Counted from the stretch's first letter, positions 26,340 to 35,629 are shown. The stretch: 64,000 nt of DNA from Motilimonas cestriensis (GCF_021295315.1 NZ_JAIMJA010000006.1:62001-126000); one strand, 5' to 3'. Notes: generated from the letters alone by a model not told the origin. Numbers and translations are program-made.

Positions 26340-28715
26340 TTATTTAGCCCATACACCCCATGGACCAGTAGTCGTTGGGTTTTCACCTGTTGTCCACCAC
26401 TTAGCTGTGTAAGTTACGCCATCAACGATAACAGTATCGCCTTTGTTGTAGATTGCATCAGCTTTCCAAGTTGTGTTACCTGGTTCAGTAGTAGGCTCAA
26501 CAGTTGGCTCAACAGTAGGTGCTACAGTTGGAGCAACAGTAGGCTCAGCTGTAGGTGCAACAGTAGGTGTTACGCCGCCTTCACATTGAACTTCAGTCCA
26601 GAACCAGTTACCGCCTGCAGCTGGAGTTTCCCATGAACCTGGGTTGTTCTTAGCTTCAAAACATAGGCCGCCGAATGTTACTAGGTCGCCGTTTTTAACT
26701 GTAGTTTGGCCAGGAACCCATACTGTTACGCCACCTGGTACAGGAGTCGGCTCAGCTGTAGGTACAGGAGTTGGCTCAGCTGTAGGTACAGGAGTTGGCT
26801 CAGCTGTAGGTACAGGAGTTGGCTCGGCTGTTGGTACAGGAGTCGGCTCAGCTGTAGGTACAGGAGTTGGCTCGGCTGTAGGTACAGGAGTTGGCTCAGC
26901 TGTTGGTACAGGAGTTGGCTCAGCTGTTGGAGTTGGAGTTGGTACAACGTAACCGTTTAGGCCTTCATGCATTGCATTTAGGATGTCACCGTTATCCGCA
27001 TCGATTTCCCATGAGAACAGACCGGCTAGGCCTAAGTCACGAACGTAAGCGCCTTTAGCTTTAGTTGAGCGTTGGTCATCAAACGTGATTAGTTTACCAG
27101 TTGAACGGTTCCACACGTAAGGTGCTTGTGCTTGCTCATCGTAGCCGTATTCGAAACCGTTTACGCCAGTTTCGTTAGCACCAAGCATGTATTGCTTAAT
27201 ACCTTTGTAGTCGATTACGCCAGCTTCCCAAACGCCTTGAGCTTTAGTGCCCGTTAACTTGCCGTTACCTGTACCTGTCATTGGGTCATTTGGATCGGTT
27301 AGGCTAGATGGCATTACGCCGTCCCAACCACGACCGTACATAGCAGCACCAACAACTAGCTTGTTAGCTGGTACGTTTTGCGCTAATAGTAACTGGATCG
27401 CGTTATCAGTTGTGTAAGCTGGGCCTTTGAATGGTACGCCTTCAGCATCTACACCTGTGCCGTCACACTGGCCAGGCGCCATGAATGAACCACAGTATAG
27501 TGCAGTTTGGTGACCAGGTACGTTGTTCCAGCCGCCGTAGAAGTCATAAGTCATGGCGAAGATGTAGTCCATGTATTGAACTGCTTGGCCGTAATCTACG
27601 TCTTCAATTTTGTCGAAACCAACACCGATTGCAGAAGTTAGCTCGTATGGCTTGCCATTTTGCGCTTCTAGCTCATCTAGCATTGCACGTAGTTCTTGCA
27701 TTAATGCAATGTAAGCTGGACCATCTTTAACAGGGTCACCTAGGTTTGCGTTCTCACCGCCGCCACCAGGGAATTCCCAGTCGATGTCCACACCGTCGAA
27801 GAATTTCCAAGTTGTTAGGAATTCTTTAACAGATGCAACAAAGATGTCTCGCTTAGATTTATCAGTGAAACTAAAGAATGGGTCAGATAGTGTCCAACCG
27901 CCAACAGAAGGTAGGATCTTCAGATCAGGATTACGCTGTTTAAGCGCCATCATCATCGCGAAGTTACCTTTGATTGGTGTGTTGAAGTCATGACCAGCTT
28001 GTTTGAAACTTTTTTGATAAGCTGCCCAAGGGTCATGGATAACTACTTCGTAATCTGGTACACCAGCACAAGCAGTTTTAAGTGCGTTAAAGCTGTTGCC
28101 GCCAACCGATTTCAAAGACTCGTTAGGACCACAAATTGGAATGAAGCCGTAAAGAATGTGAGTTAGGTTGTCAGCTGGGATGTTATCAACAGTATAGTTA
28201 CGGTCGTAGATACCCCATTCAACGAAGTAAGTACCAACAACAGTATTCTTATCAGTATTGTAAGACTTGTTGTTAGGATCTACGTTCATTGTCAGTGGCG
28301 CTAGGTGAGAACCGTCAGTGTCAGCAACTGTTAGTTTTGCTGCTGCTCCTTGGGTACAACCTGTGGCGTCACAAGCTTCGATGACTACATCGTAAACACC
28401 GCCTTTCGCGTAACCAAAAGTTGCAGTTGTTTGGCTACCAGTGATTGGGCCAGTTGCAACTTCAACACCGTCAAAATAAATTTTGTAAGTGTCACCAGGA
28501 GTACCAGACCACTGGTTGAATTTGATTGCGATTTTCGCTTCTTCGTTGTACTTAACCATAGACTTGTACCCTGCGGTAGTGTCCATTGCTAGTTCAACTT
28601 TAGAAAATTGTAGGTTGTTAGAACCGTACATGTCGATGCTTGGTGCTGCTGGAGCAGCCATTACGCTACCGCTAATAGCAGCTAAAATAGATGCAGCTAA
28701 GATATTTCTCTTCAT
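26340..28715 (-). CDS. GH18 chitinase, ChiA type, with Pro-rich linker and two binding modules
   Basis: Secreted endochitinase of 791 residues. Signal peptide 1-20 (ending MA-A), a ChiA-type fibronectin-like N-terminal domain (about 24-130), and a GH18 barrel (about 155-570) with [11 protein letters not shown] near 306-315 (Glu acid/base) and [10 protein letters not shown] linker of 8-residue repeats follows, then a Cys-containing module ([23 protein letters not shown]), a second PTVAPT-type linker and a terminal CBM5/12 module ([10 protein letters not shown]). The start at 28715 was preferred to an upstream in-frame ATG at 28814 because AAAGGA and the signal peptide fit it. It is followed by its own terminator, so it is a single-gene unit. 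Confidence 0.95.
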   Translation of the reverse strand: MKRNILAASILAAISGSVMAAPAAPSIDMYGSNNLQFSKVELAMDTTAGYKSMVKYNEEAKIAIKFNQWSGTPGDTYKIYFDGVEVATGPITGSQTTATFGYAKGGVYDVVIEACDATGCTQGAAAKLTVADTDGSHLAPLTMNVDPNNKSYNTDKNTVVGTYFVEWGIYDRNYTVDNIPADNLTHILYGFIPICGPNESLKSVGGNSFNALKTACAGVPDYEVVIHDPWAAYQKSFKQAGHDFNTPIKGNFAMMMALKQRNPDLKILPSVGGWTLSDPFFSFTDKSKRDIFVASVKEFLTTWKFFDGVDIDWEFPGGGGENANLGDPVKDGPAYIALMQELRAMLDELEAQNGKPYELTSAIGVGFDKIEDVDYGQAVQYMDYIFAMTYDFYGGWNNVPGHQTALYCGSFMAPGQCDGTGVDAEGVPFKGPAYTTDNAIQLLLAQNVPANKLVVGAAMYGRGWDGVMPSSLTDPNDPMTGTGNGKLTGTKAQGVWEAGVIDYKGIKQYMLGANETGVNGFEYGYDEQAQAPYVWNRSTGKLITFDDQRSTKAKGAYVRDLGLAGLFSWEIDADNGDILNAMHEGLNGYVVPTPTPTAEPTPVPTAEPTPVPTAEPTPVPTAEPTPVPTAEPTPVPTAEPTPVPTAEPTPVPTAEPTPVPGGVTVWVPGQTTVKNGDLVTFGGLCFEAKNNPGSWETPAAGGNWFWTEVQCEGGVTPTVAPTAEPTVAPTVAPTVEPTVEPTTEPGNTTWKADAIYNKGDTVIVDGVTYTAKWWTTGENPTTTGPWGVWAK
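26737..26943. repeat. 24-bp tandem repeat encoding the chitinase linker
   Basis: About eight copies of a 24-bp unit encode (PTPVPTAE), first copy variant PTPTPTAE, giving a flexible, probably O-glycosylatable linker. The unit varies mainly at third positions (ctgta/ctgtt, gtcgg/gttgg), so the protein repeat is conserved more than the DNA. Confidence 0.85.
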
Positions 28716-28833
28716 AAGTCCATTCCTTTGACTAGTCATTGAGAATTCAGAGTCAATTTGAAATTGATGCAAGAGATAGGAAGCAGGAGAGGGATGTAGG
28801 CAGCATGCTGACAATATCCGTATCTAATAGCTC

Positions 28834-28882
28834 GCCTATCCTTGGCAACATATAAATCAGTAATTTAAGTAGCCTCCTGGCC
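28834..28882 (-). promoter_or_regulatory. Chitinase leader element: two GGA-loop hairpins
   Basis: Minus strand: GGCC-AGGA-GGCT hairpin (28882-28871), then 24 nt, then GCC-AAGGATA-GGC (28846-28834). The first stem differs from the GGTC/GACC of the other two leaders by compensating changes, which argues for an RNA structure. It ends about 119 nt before the start codon. Confidence 0.6.
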
Positions 28883-28927
28883 ATACTGATTCATTTCAAA
28901 AAGTGTAGTCTTGTTCAGACTTAAGAC

Positions 28928-28956
28928 AATATAGGAGTATCTGATGCTAAGGGCAA
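28928..28956 (-). promoter_or_regulatory. Predicted sigma70 promoter of the second chitinase
   Basis: Minus strand: TTGCCC (28956-28951), 17-bp spacer, TATATT (28933-28928). Transcript start near 28921 gives a leader of about 206 nt. The following GTCTTAAGTCTGAA matches the region after the promoter of the first chitinase. Confidence 0.5.
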
Positions 28957-29141
28957 GATGGTGAAAGTGCTAAACGTGATACAGATAAAAAAAATGGCCA
29001 AAAAATCGTCGTAAATAATATGTTAACAGTGTTTATTTTAGATAGATGTTTTGTTTTTATATTTATTTTAGGTTTTTTGTGTTATTTAGCGAGAAGATTC
29101 GTTTATTGCTATAATTGTTAGCCGGATCAAACTGTGAAAAT

Positions 29142-29169
29142 AAAAAAGGGGGAATGTGATCCATTCCCC
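29142..29169 (-). terminator. Terminator of the third chitinase
   Basis: Minus strand: GGGGAATG pairs with CATTCCCC over a 5-nt loop, followed by a T-rich run. The interval 28957-29141 between this and the second chitinase promoter holds nothing else that I can identify. Confidence 0.85.
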
Positions 29170-29207
29170 GCATTGGTTAAAAGAGCTTTAAACTATTGAG
29201 TTAACAA

Positions 29208-31583
29208 TTACACCTTTTTCCATACACCCCAATCGCCAGATTGCGCTGGGTTGTCACCTTGTGTCCACCATTTGGCTTCGTACTTCACGCCGTTTAACAG
29301 CACTTGATCACCGCCATTGTAAACTTTAGCGCTATCCCAAGTGGTGTCACCAGCTGGTGGCGCGGTTGGTTCAACCGTTGGTTCAACTGTTGGCTCTATT
29401 GTAGGCGCAACCGTTGGCTCTACACTTGGTTCAGTAGTTGGCTCTACTGAAGGTACAGTACCTGAGCCCACTTTAGTCCAAGCATTATCTGCTGCCCAGC
29501 CTGTTGCAGGAGTGTAAGCGCCACCAAGGTTACACCATCCCGCAACGCTACATTGGTAAATGCCACCGTCGCTAGCCAATACTTTTGTTCCTGCGGTGTA
29601 GCTACCTAGTCCATCAGGGTAAACGTAATCGTAAGCACCTGTTGGTGGTGTTGTTGGTTCAGCTGTTGGTTCAGCTGTTGGTTCAGCCGTTGGTTCAGCC
29701 GTTGGTTCAGCCGTTGGTTCAGCCGTTGGTTCAGCTGTTGGTTCAGCTGTTGGTTCAGCTGTTGGTTCAGCTGTTGGTTCAGCCGTTGGTTCAGCCGTTG
29801 GTTCTGTAGTTGGCACTGGTGTTACCACAACATGACCCGCTAAGCCTTCTTGCATGGCATTTAGGATGTCACCGTTATCGGCATCAATTTCCCATGAGAA
29901 CAAGCCAGCAAAACCGTTTGATTTAACATATTCACCTTTGGCTAAAACTGAACGGCGGTTGTCGTAAGTGATCAAATCACCGGTTGCAGGGTTCCATGCA
30001 TAAGGGGCTTCTGCCACTTCATCGTAGAATTTTTGCACGGATGGGTTATTGATGTAATCGCGAACGACATCTTTATAATCGATAACACCCGCTTCCCAAG
30101 AGCCTTTTACTTTACCATTACCCACACCTGTCATTGGGTTGCCAGGATCGGTCATTGACTCTTGTGTTACGCCAGTCCAACCACGCGCATACATAGCTGC
30201 GCCAACAACCAATTTGTTAGCTGGAACGCCTTTTTCTAGTAGTAGGTTAATCCCGTTAGCAGAGGTGTAAGCTGGGCCCTTGCGAGGGTTACCTTCTGCA
30301 TCTAAACCTTTACCTTCACACTCATCCGCACTCATGTGACTGCCACAGTAAAGTGCAGTTTGATGGCCTACAACATTGTTCCAGCCACCGTAGTAGTCGT
30401 AAGTCATGGCAAAGATGTAGTCCATGTAAGGCACGGCATCAATGTAGTTTACGTCTTCAATCTTGTCATGACCGACACCAACAGCAGAGGTTAGTTGGTA
30501 TTCACGTCCGGTTTCTGCTGATAATTCATCCAGCATAGCGCGTAACTCTTTCATTAAGTCGGCGTATGCTTGACCATCTAGATCAGGATTACCTTTGGTT
30601 GGGTGTGCACCTTGACCACCTGGGTATTCCCAGTCGATGTCGATACCGTCGAAGAATTTCCATGTTTGTAGGAATTTCTTAGCAGAAGCAACAAAGATGT
30701 CACGCTTAGACTTGTCTACGAAATCGTAGAATGGGTCAGATAGGGTCCAACCACCCACAGAAGGCAGAATTTTTAAGTCAGGGTAGCGTTGTTTTAACGC
30801 CATCATTTGACCGTAAGTTCCTTTGTAAGGCGTTGAGTGGATATCGCTGCCTTGTGGCATTTGAATAGCGGCCCACGGGTCGTGGATAACCATTTCATAA
30901 TCAGGTGTACCGGCACAAGCACGGGCTAGCGCTGCTAAGCTGTTACCGTTTTCAATTTCACCTAATGACTCGTTTGGACCACAAATTGGCACAAAGCCGT
31001 AAATAATGTGGGTTAGGTTTTGCGCTGGGATCTGGTCTACAGAGAACTTACGACCATACACACCCCATTCAACAAAGTAAGTGCCGACAACCGTATTTTC
31101 TGGTGTGGTGTAATTACCGTTGTTTGGGTTAACTTTCATTGGCAGTGGGTCAAGGTGGCTACCATCGGTATCTGCAACCACAATATTTTTGGCTGCACTT
31201 TCAGTACAAGCGCCAGTGTCGTCACATAGTTTTACCGTAAGGGCGTATTGGCCGCCTTTTTTTACTTGTAAATCCACAATGCCTTTTTGCACTGGGGTTG
31301 CTGCAATCGTTGCTTCGTGTGCTACTTCACCATTTAGTAGCACTTGCCATTTGGTGCCTGGCTCGCCAGACCACATATCCCAAGTTACAGGCACAGTTGC
31401 AGCATCTTTTACTACAAACAGATCTTTATAAGCGGATGCGGCTTGGTTAACTTCAATGATGGAGTAGTTATCTTCCATCCATTGTACGATGGGAGTACCC
31501 GGTGCCGCCATGGCGGCACTGCTCATGCCCATCGCAACCGCGACAGCTAGTGAGCTTTTAACAAACATATTTGATTTCTTCAT
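29208..31583 (-). CDS. GH18 chitinase, ChiA type, with PTAE linker and two binding modules
   Basis: Secreted chitinase of 791 residues, a paralogue of the upstream-numbered gene at 26340-28715. Signal peptide to about residue 26 (AMA-A), ChiA-type N-terminal domain, GH18 barrel with DGIDIDWEYPG near 312-322 and YDYYGGWNN, then a linker of twelve PTAE repeats. Next comes a compact module with Tyr, Trp and Cys pairs (GGIYQCSVAGWCNLGGAYTP) and a terminal CBM5/12 module (AKWWTQGDNP). AAAGGA precedes the ATG at 31583 at good distance. The compact module recurs in a minor pilin at 56188-57057. Each tandem chitinase gene has its own promoter and terminator. Confidence 0.95.
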   Translation of the reverse strand: MKKSNMFVKSSLAVAVAMGMSSAAMAAPGTPIVQWMEDNYSIIEVNQAASAYKDLFVVKDAATVPVTWDMWSGEPGTKWQVLLNGEVAHEATIAATPVQKGIVDLQVKKGGQYALTVKLCDDTGACTESAAKNIVVADTDGSHLDPLPMKVNPNNGNYTTPENTVVGTYFVEWGVYGRKFSVDQIPAQNLTHIIYGFVPICGPNESLGEIENGNSLAALARACAGTPDYEMVIHDPWAAIQMPQGSDIHSTPYKGTYGQMMALKQRYPDLKILPSVGGWTLSDPFYDFVDKSKRDIFVASAKKFLQTWKFFDGIDIDWEYPGGQGAHPTKGNPDLDGQAYADLMKELRAMLDELSAETGREYQLTSAVGVGHDKIEDVNYIDAVPYMDYIFAMTYDYYGGWNNVVGHQTALYCGSHMSADECEGKGLDAEGNPRKGPAYTSANGINLLLEKGVPANKLVVGAAMYARGWTGVTQESMTDPGNPMTGVGNGKVKGSWEAGVIDYKDVVRDYINNPSVQKFYDEVAEAPYAWNPATGDLITYDNRRSVLAKGEYVKSNGFAGLFSWEIDADNGDILNAMQEGLAGHVVVTPVPTTEPTAEPTAEPTAEPTAEPTAEPTAEPTAEPTAEPTAEPTAEPTAEPTAEPTTPPTGAYDYVYPDGLGSYTAGTKVLASDGGIYQCSVAGWCNLGGAYTPATGWAADNAWTKVGSGTVPSVEPTTEPSVEPTVAPTIEPTVEPTVEPTAPPAGDTTWDSAKVYNGGDQVLLNGVKYEAKWWTQGDNPAQSGDWGVWKKV
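29651..29813. repeat. 12-bp tandem repeat encoding the PTAE linker
   Basis: Twelve copies of a 12-bp unit (GGTTCAGCTGTT or GGTTCAGCCGTT on the plus strand) encode (PTAE). The unit is shorter and more uniform than that of the neighbouring chitinase and is likely to vary in copy number. Confidence 0.85.
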
Positions 31584-31691
31584 GAGTCGATTCCTTTGAC
31601 TTTGACACGAGAAAACACAGATAAGATGACTGAATAACGTAGACAGGTCGTAACATTAGGCCGCTTGGCCTGATGGTAACGAAATAAGTAT

Positions 31692-31737
31692 GCCTATCCT
31701 TGGCTTTTCAGTGGTTTTTACAACAGGTCTCCAGACC
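31692..31737 (-). promoter_or_regulatory. Chitinase leader element: two GGA-loop hairpins
   Basis: Minus strand: GGTC-TGGA-GACC hairpin (31737-31726), 21 nt, then GCC-AAGGATA-GGC (31704-31692), about 109 nt before the start codon. It matches the elements at 2304-2350 and 28834-28882. Confidence 0.6.
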
Positions 31738-31793
31738 ATCAAAACGCACTTATTTGTGTATAACTTTGCTCACATAAAGATTGAGCAGCAGTA

Positions 31794-31822
31794 AATTTAG
31801 CTTGAACTGTCTCATTCGCCAA
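31794..31822 (-). promoter_or_regulatory. Predicted promoter of the third chitinase
   Basis: Minus strand: TTGGCG (31822-31817), 17-bp spacer, TAAATT (31799-31794). The position relative to the GGA hairpins matches the other two chitinase genes and gives a leader of about 204 nt. The motif match alone is weaker than in the other two. Confidence 0.4.
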
Positions 31823-31869
31823 ATTTAATAATCATAAATGAGAGTTTAGTCATTTCTTTGGTCAGCCTT

Positions 31870-32811
31870 TCAGTAACCCTTAACTAAATCCACGGAGTAT
31901 TTTAGTGGTTTACTTGATAAAAATAAGGATAGGTTGCCTAAAAATATCTCAGCAATTTGGTTTGGGAAACTCACTGCCGCATGGTGAGGAGTAATAGTCA
32001 TGTGTGGGTTTTGCCACAGAGGTGACTCGACAGGTAAAGGCTCGATAGTAAACACGTCGCAGGCAGCATGAGCAATCAGGTTTTGTTCGAGCGCTTGATT
32101 TAAATCGACTTCGTTGACCGCTGATCCTCTACCAATATTAATAAAAATAGCGTGACTAGGCATTTGCTTGAAACGGTCTAAATTGAATAGTTGTTGTGTT
32201 TTTGTGGTAGCGGGTAGGGCGTTTACAACAATATCCCCTTGTGCCAATACTGTATCAAGTTGTTCTAAAGTGTAGCATTGGTCAAATTCACTCCATTGTT
32301 TGGCAAGGGTATTCACCCCCAGTACCTTAACGCCAAAACAACTTGCTGTTTTTGCAAGGTGGCGACCAATCGATCCGGTGCCTGTGATCACCATGGTTTT
32401 ATTCTGTAGGCTAGTATAAGGATGAGCTTGCCAAATTTGCTGACGTTGCTGAGTATGATAAAGGTTAAATTGACGTAACAAAGCGATCCAGTGCCCCATC
32501 ACATATTCGCTGATCAATGGACCAAAAATATCTTTCACACCCGTTAACAGATAATCACGCGGTAATGAGTCATCTTGCAGAGCGTCCACCCCAGCAAAGG
32601 TTGATTGTAACCACTTTAAATGAGGGAGTTTTGTGAGCGCGGGAGCGATTAATGCAGGCTCTGCCAATGCTAATGTAATTTGTTGCTGCATCTCCATCAC
32701 AGACTCTATATTATCAGTCGCCAAAACGTGAATATCTGGCGGCAGCCTGCCACTCAGTAATTGTTGATAAACCTTGGCATCTTTACTAAGAATAAGCAGT
32801 GTATTTGTCAT
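31870..32811 (-). CDS. D-2-hydroxyacid dehydrogenase (GhrA-like)
   Basis: 313-residue NAD(P)-dependent dehydrogenase that would reduce glyoxylate, hydroxypyruvate or related 2-oxoacids. The nucleotide-binding motif GTGSIGRHLA (about 144-153), the catalytic Arg in NIGRGSAVNE, a Glu in FTIEPLP and the His in TPHHAA are all present. Sequence alone does not set the substrate or cofactor. It starts 31 bp from the divergent yjaG-type gene. Confidence 0.85.
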   Translation of the reverse strand: MTNTLLILSKDAKVYQQLLSGRLPPDIHVLATDNIESVMEMQQQITLALAEPALIAPALTKLPHLKWLQSTFAGVDALQDDSLPRDYLLTGVKDIFGPLISEYVMGHWIALLRQFNLYHTQQRQQIWQAHPYTSLQNKTMVITGTGSIGRHLAKTASCFGVKVLGVNTLAKQWSEFDQCYTLEQLDTVLAQGDIVVNALPATTKTQQLFNLDRFKQMPSHAIFINIGRGSAVNEVDLNQALEQNLIAHAACDVFTIEPLPVESPLWQNPHMTITPHHAAVSFPNQIAEIFLGNLSLFLSSKPLKYSVDLVKGY

Positions 32812-32842
32812 TTTCTTTCCCCAGCGTTAAACAGGTCTAACC

Positions 32843-33424
32843 GTGGTTAAAAACATTAATAAGCAACTTAATCAATTTGCTCCATGGCAACAAGTCTCAT
32901 TTTGTATTGCCTTAGCTGAGCGTATGTATCCCAACTATGTGTTGTTTTGCGAAGGCACCGAGTTTCAAGGGCAAAAAACTTTCCGCAAAATGCTCGATTT
33001 ATTTTGGGAAAAACTTACGGTGAAGGGCGCCAAAGTGAACTTTGAAATTCAAAGTGAGCATTTTGAAGCGGCCATTCCTAATATCGAAGATTACGACATG
33101 TATGGCGTCTACCCCGCGCTGGATGCTTGCGTAGTGATGACGTGTGCGTTTAACTCTATGCTGGTTAAGCAAGAGGATGCTGAAGAAGCAATTAACGCCA
33201 GCCAAACCTCTATTGCTACCGTTGCTAGCTTTATCGAAGCAACCAGCGAAGAGGAATTAACGGATGAGGATATTTTTGCTGATGAGCTAATGCAGCAGGA
33301 ATTGGCTTTTCAAAACGAGTTACTTGAATTACTCGATGAAACGCGTAGCCCTGAGCTATTAAAAGCAGTGCGAAAGTTTGGCCGTAATGAAGGTATTAGT
33401 AACATTGGTATTAGTTTAGATTGA
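32843..33424 (+). CDS. yjaG: YjaG-family DUF416 protein
   Basis: 193-residue protein of the DUF416 family: LNQFAPWQQVSFCIALAERMYPNY and YPALDACVVMTCAFNSML are family blocks, and the C-terminus is acidic. The function is unknown. As in enterics it lies upstream of hupA. The GTG at 32843 is the likely start, after AGG at a spacing of about 8 nt. Confidence 0.88.
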   Translation: MVKNINKQLNQFAPWQQVSFCIALAERMYPNYVLFCEGTEFQGQKTFRKMLDLFWEKLTVKGAKVNFEIQSEHFEAAIPNIEDYDMYGVYPALDACVVMTCAFNSMLVKQEDAEEAINASQTSIATVASFIEATSEEELTDEDIFADELMQQELAFQNELLELLDETRSPELLKAVRKFGRNEGISNIGISLD

Positions 33425-33470
33425 TCGACTGTGGCGCGGTATGGCCGCGCCACAAAACTGGTGCGGCGGT

Positions 33471-34529
33471 TTATTCCGGTTTTTCTATAATCCCGTCGGT
33501 GTTTCTTTGATGACGGATCCAGCGCGCTTTTGCCAATCTTTGCATATCCGCTATTTTATCCTGCTCATCGACAATTTCTATTCCTAATAAGGTTTCGACC
33601 AAATCTTCCATGGTAACAATGCCTTGTACGTCACCGTATTCATCAACCACGAGTGAAATATGGTTTCGTTTTTCCAACAAACTTTGGAATAGTGCAGGGA
33701 TAGCAGCTGTATCAGGCACTACGTAAAGGGGTTGCAACAATTGTCCTAGCTTAGTGTTATTACCATCTTGTTGATTCATCAAGATGTCGTGCTTGTGGAC
33801 AAAGCCAATGACGTTATCTTTTTCTTTACTACTTAATAGTATGCGTGAAAAAGGTGCATCGGCATGTAAGCTTAAGTACTCATTCACAGTCATATTTTTA
33901 TCGACACTGAACAGTACTGTTCGCGGGGTCATAATATTCTTTAATTTAGTATCTCGGGTACTGAGTAAGCTATTAATGATTTTACCTTCATTATCCGCCA
34001 GTTGCCCCGTTTCACTGCCTAAATGCGCCATGGCTGCGATTTCTTCGCGAATGTGCTCATGGCCATGATGTTGTTTGCCGATCAGCTTAGTGATCATATC
34101 AGACAACCAAATAAAGGGCTTAAGCAGTGAAATTAAAACGATGAGAATAGGTGCGATTAATAAACCGAGTTGGCGCCAGTAGGTTGCACCGATGGTTTTG
34201 GGCAATATTTCAGAAAACACCAAGATAATTAAGGTGAGTACCGCCGAAGTAACGCCAATGTATTGATTATTGAATAATACCGCTGCTTGTGCACCAACAC
34301 CTGCCGCGCCGACAGTGTGGGCGATAGTATTAAGGGTGAGGATCGCGGCGAGAGGTTGGTCTATTTTTTGTTTTAGCATCTCTAATTGTGCACCACGTCT
34401 TGGGTGGTATACAGATTGCGCGCGAACATAACTTGGGGTCACGCTGAGTAGCACCGCCTCTAAAATTGAGCAGATGAAAGAGACACCGACAGCCAGCACT
34501 AAAAAGAAAATTAGAAGAAACAATGGCAC
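33471..34529 (-). CDS. CNNM/CorC-family membrane protein with DUF21 and CBS pair
   Basis: 352-residue inner-membrane protein: DUF21 domain with hydrophobic segments in residues 1-140 (SEILPKTIGA motif), then a cytosolic CBS pair (about 195-325: MTPRTVLFSV and LVVDEYGDVQGIVTMEDLVETLLG). Members are linked to Mg2+ or divalent-cation efflux; the C-terminal CorC transporter-associated domain is lacking. The start is uncertain: the GTG at 34529 overlaps the GGAG site, and a TTG at 34523 has better spacing. Confidence 0.82.
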   Translation of the reverse strand: MPLFLLIFFLVLAVGVSFICSILEAVLLSVTPSYVRAQSVYHPRRGAQLEMLKQKIDQPLAAILTLNTIAHTVGAAGVGAQAAVLFNNQYIGVTSAVLTLIILVFSEILPKTIGATYWRQLGLLIAPILIVLISLLKPFIWLSDMITKLIGKQHHGHEHIREEIAAMAHLGSETGQLADNEGKIINSLLSTRDTKLKNIMTPRTVLFSVDKNMTVNEYLSLHADAPFSRILLSSKEKDNVIGFVHKHDILMNQQDGNNTKLGQLLQPLYVVPDTAAIPALFQSLLEKRNHISLVVDEYGDVQGIVTMEDLVETLLGIEIVDEQDKIADMQRLAKARWIRHQRNTDGIIEKPE

Positions 34530-34891
34530 TCCAAAGTATTTATCATTAAATAAACGAGACAGCCTCAGTTTACCTATTTCTTGGTGAAGGAAAACCTTTT
34601 TTGTTGTTAAAAATTTGCCTGTTTAGTTCCGCGATGTTAGCGGTTTATTGGCGGACACATTAGGTTTGTCCTGCTTTTGCTTGGTTTTATCCGCAATCTT
34701 TGCGATTGTTTTTCAATCTGCTAGACCAAGTTTAGCGTTATAAAGGGGTTAAATTGTGAGCTTACACGCAGAAGTTGGTTAAAGCGTCGGCAGTTAGCTG
34801 TTTTTCAGGGATAAACCCTTTGCGCATAGCCTGGTTTTTGAATACATTGAACCCGCTAATAAGTCCACAACGACCTTGGAAAGGAAGTCTC
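34530..34891. other. Intergenic region upstream of hupA
   Basis: Holds the divergent promoters of the CNNM gene and hupA. No further gene is seen. An ORF-like stretch open in frame with hupA back to 34775 lacks a start signal. Confidence 0.5.
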
Positions 34892-35167
34892 ATGAACAAA
34901 ACTCAACTGGTTGATGCCATCGCTGAAAAAGCCGATCTTTCTAAAGCACAAGCTAAAGCTGCATTAGAAGAAGTTTTAGCGGGTATTACCGAAAGCTTAA
35001 AAGACGGTGAGCCAGTACAGCTTATTGGTTTTGGTACATTTAAAGTGAACCATCGCGCAGCGCGTACAGGCCGTAATCCACAAACTGGTGCTGAAATTCA
35101 AATTGCTGCAGCAAACATCCCTGCGTTTGTTGCTGGTAAAGCACTAAAAGACGCCGTTAAAGCGTAG
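34892..35167 (+). CDS. hupA: DNA-binding protein HU, alpha-type
   Basis: 91-residue histone-like protein that bends and compacts [23 protein letters not shown] and [21 protein letters not shown] are diagnostic for HU, including the beta-arm residues RTGRNPQTG with the intercalating Pro. The ATG at 34892 follows AAGGAAG. Whether it is HupA or HupB by name rests on its position next to yjaG and purD, as in enterics. Confidence 0.95.
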   Translation: MNKTQLVDAIAEKADLSKAQAKAALEEVLAGITESLKDGEPVQLIGFGTFKVNHRAARTGRNPQTGAEIQIAAANIPAFVAGKALKDAVKA

Positions 35168-35190
35168 TTTTTTGAATAATAAGAATAAAT

Positions 35191-35219
35191 AAAAAGCCAG
35201 GCGATGCCTGGCTTTTTTG
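35191..35219 (+). terminator. Rho-independent terminator after hupA
   Basis: GCCAGGC-GAT-GCCTGGC stem with a run of six T residues. Confidence 0.95.
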
Positions 35220-35242
35220 TGTCTGCTGCATTTGAAATCACT

Positions 35243-35629
35243 GATTATTCGCGGAACAAGTTCCGCTCCTACGTCAGGAGTTAGCCCCCGTAGGAACGAT
35301 ATTTATATCGCGAAAGCTGCGATTATTCGCAGAACGAGTTCTGCTCCTACGTCAGGAGTTAGCCCCCGTAGGAACGATATTTATATCGCGAAAGCTGCGA
35401 TTATTCGCAGAACAAGTTCTGCTCCTACGTCAGGAGTTAGCCCCCGTAGGAGCGATATTTATATCGCGAAAGATGCGATTATTCGCAGAACAAGTTCCGC
35501 TCCTACGTCAGGAGTTAGCCCCCGTAGGAACGTATTTATATCGCGAAAGCTGCGATTATTCGCAGAGCAGGTCCTGCTCCTACGTCAGGAGTTGGCCCCC
35601 GTAGGAGCGATATTTATATCGCGAAAGAT
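35243..35629. repeat. REP/BIME array, five units of about 78 bp
   Basis: Units start at 35243, 35321, 35399, 35477 and 35554 (the fourth is 77 bp through one deletion). Each unit carries two facing REP-like palindromes: GCGGAACAAGTTCCGC (or GCAGAACAAGTTCTGC) next to CTCCTAC, and CGTAGGAACG followed by a palindrome ATATTTATAT and CGCGAAAG. The GTAGGAGCG...CGCGAA layout is like Pseudomonas REP sequences. The array ends directly at the purD stop codon. Confidence 0.85.

Noticed and set aside
26644-26952. A plus-strand reading frame of Val-Gly-Ser-Ala repeats, and a Leu-Val-Gln one at 29585-29809
   Set aside because: Both are the complementary readings of the chitinase linker repeats. They follow from the repeat unit being a multiple of three and lack start signals.
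28834-28882. Known c-di-GMP (GEMM) or other recognised riboswitch in the chitinase leaders
   Set aside because: The conserved core of GEMM classes is absent. The element is only two short hairpins with GGA loops, which fits a protein-binding site better.
35243-35629. CRISPR array
   Set aside because: Repeats are contiguous with almost identical content throughout; there are no unique spacers, and no cas genes.
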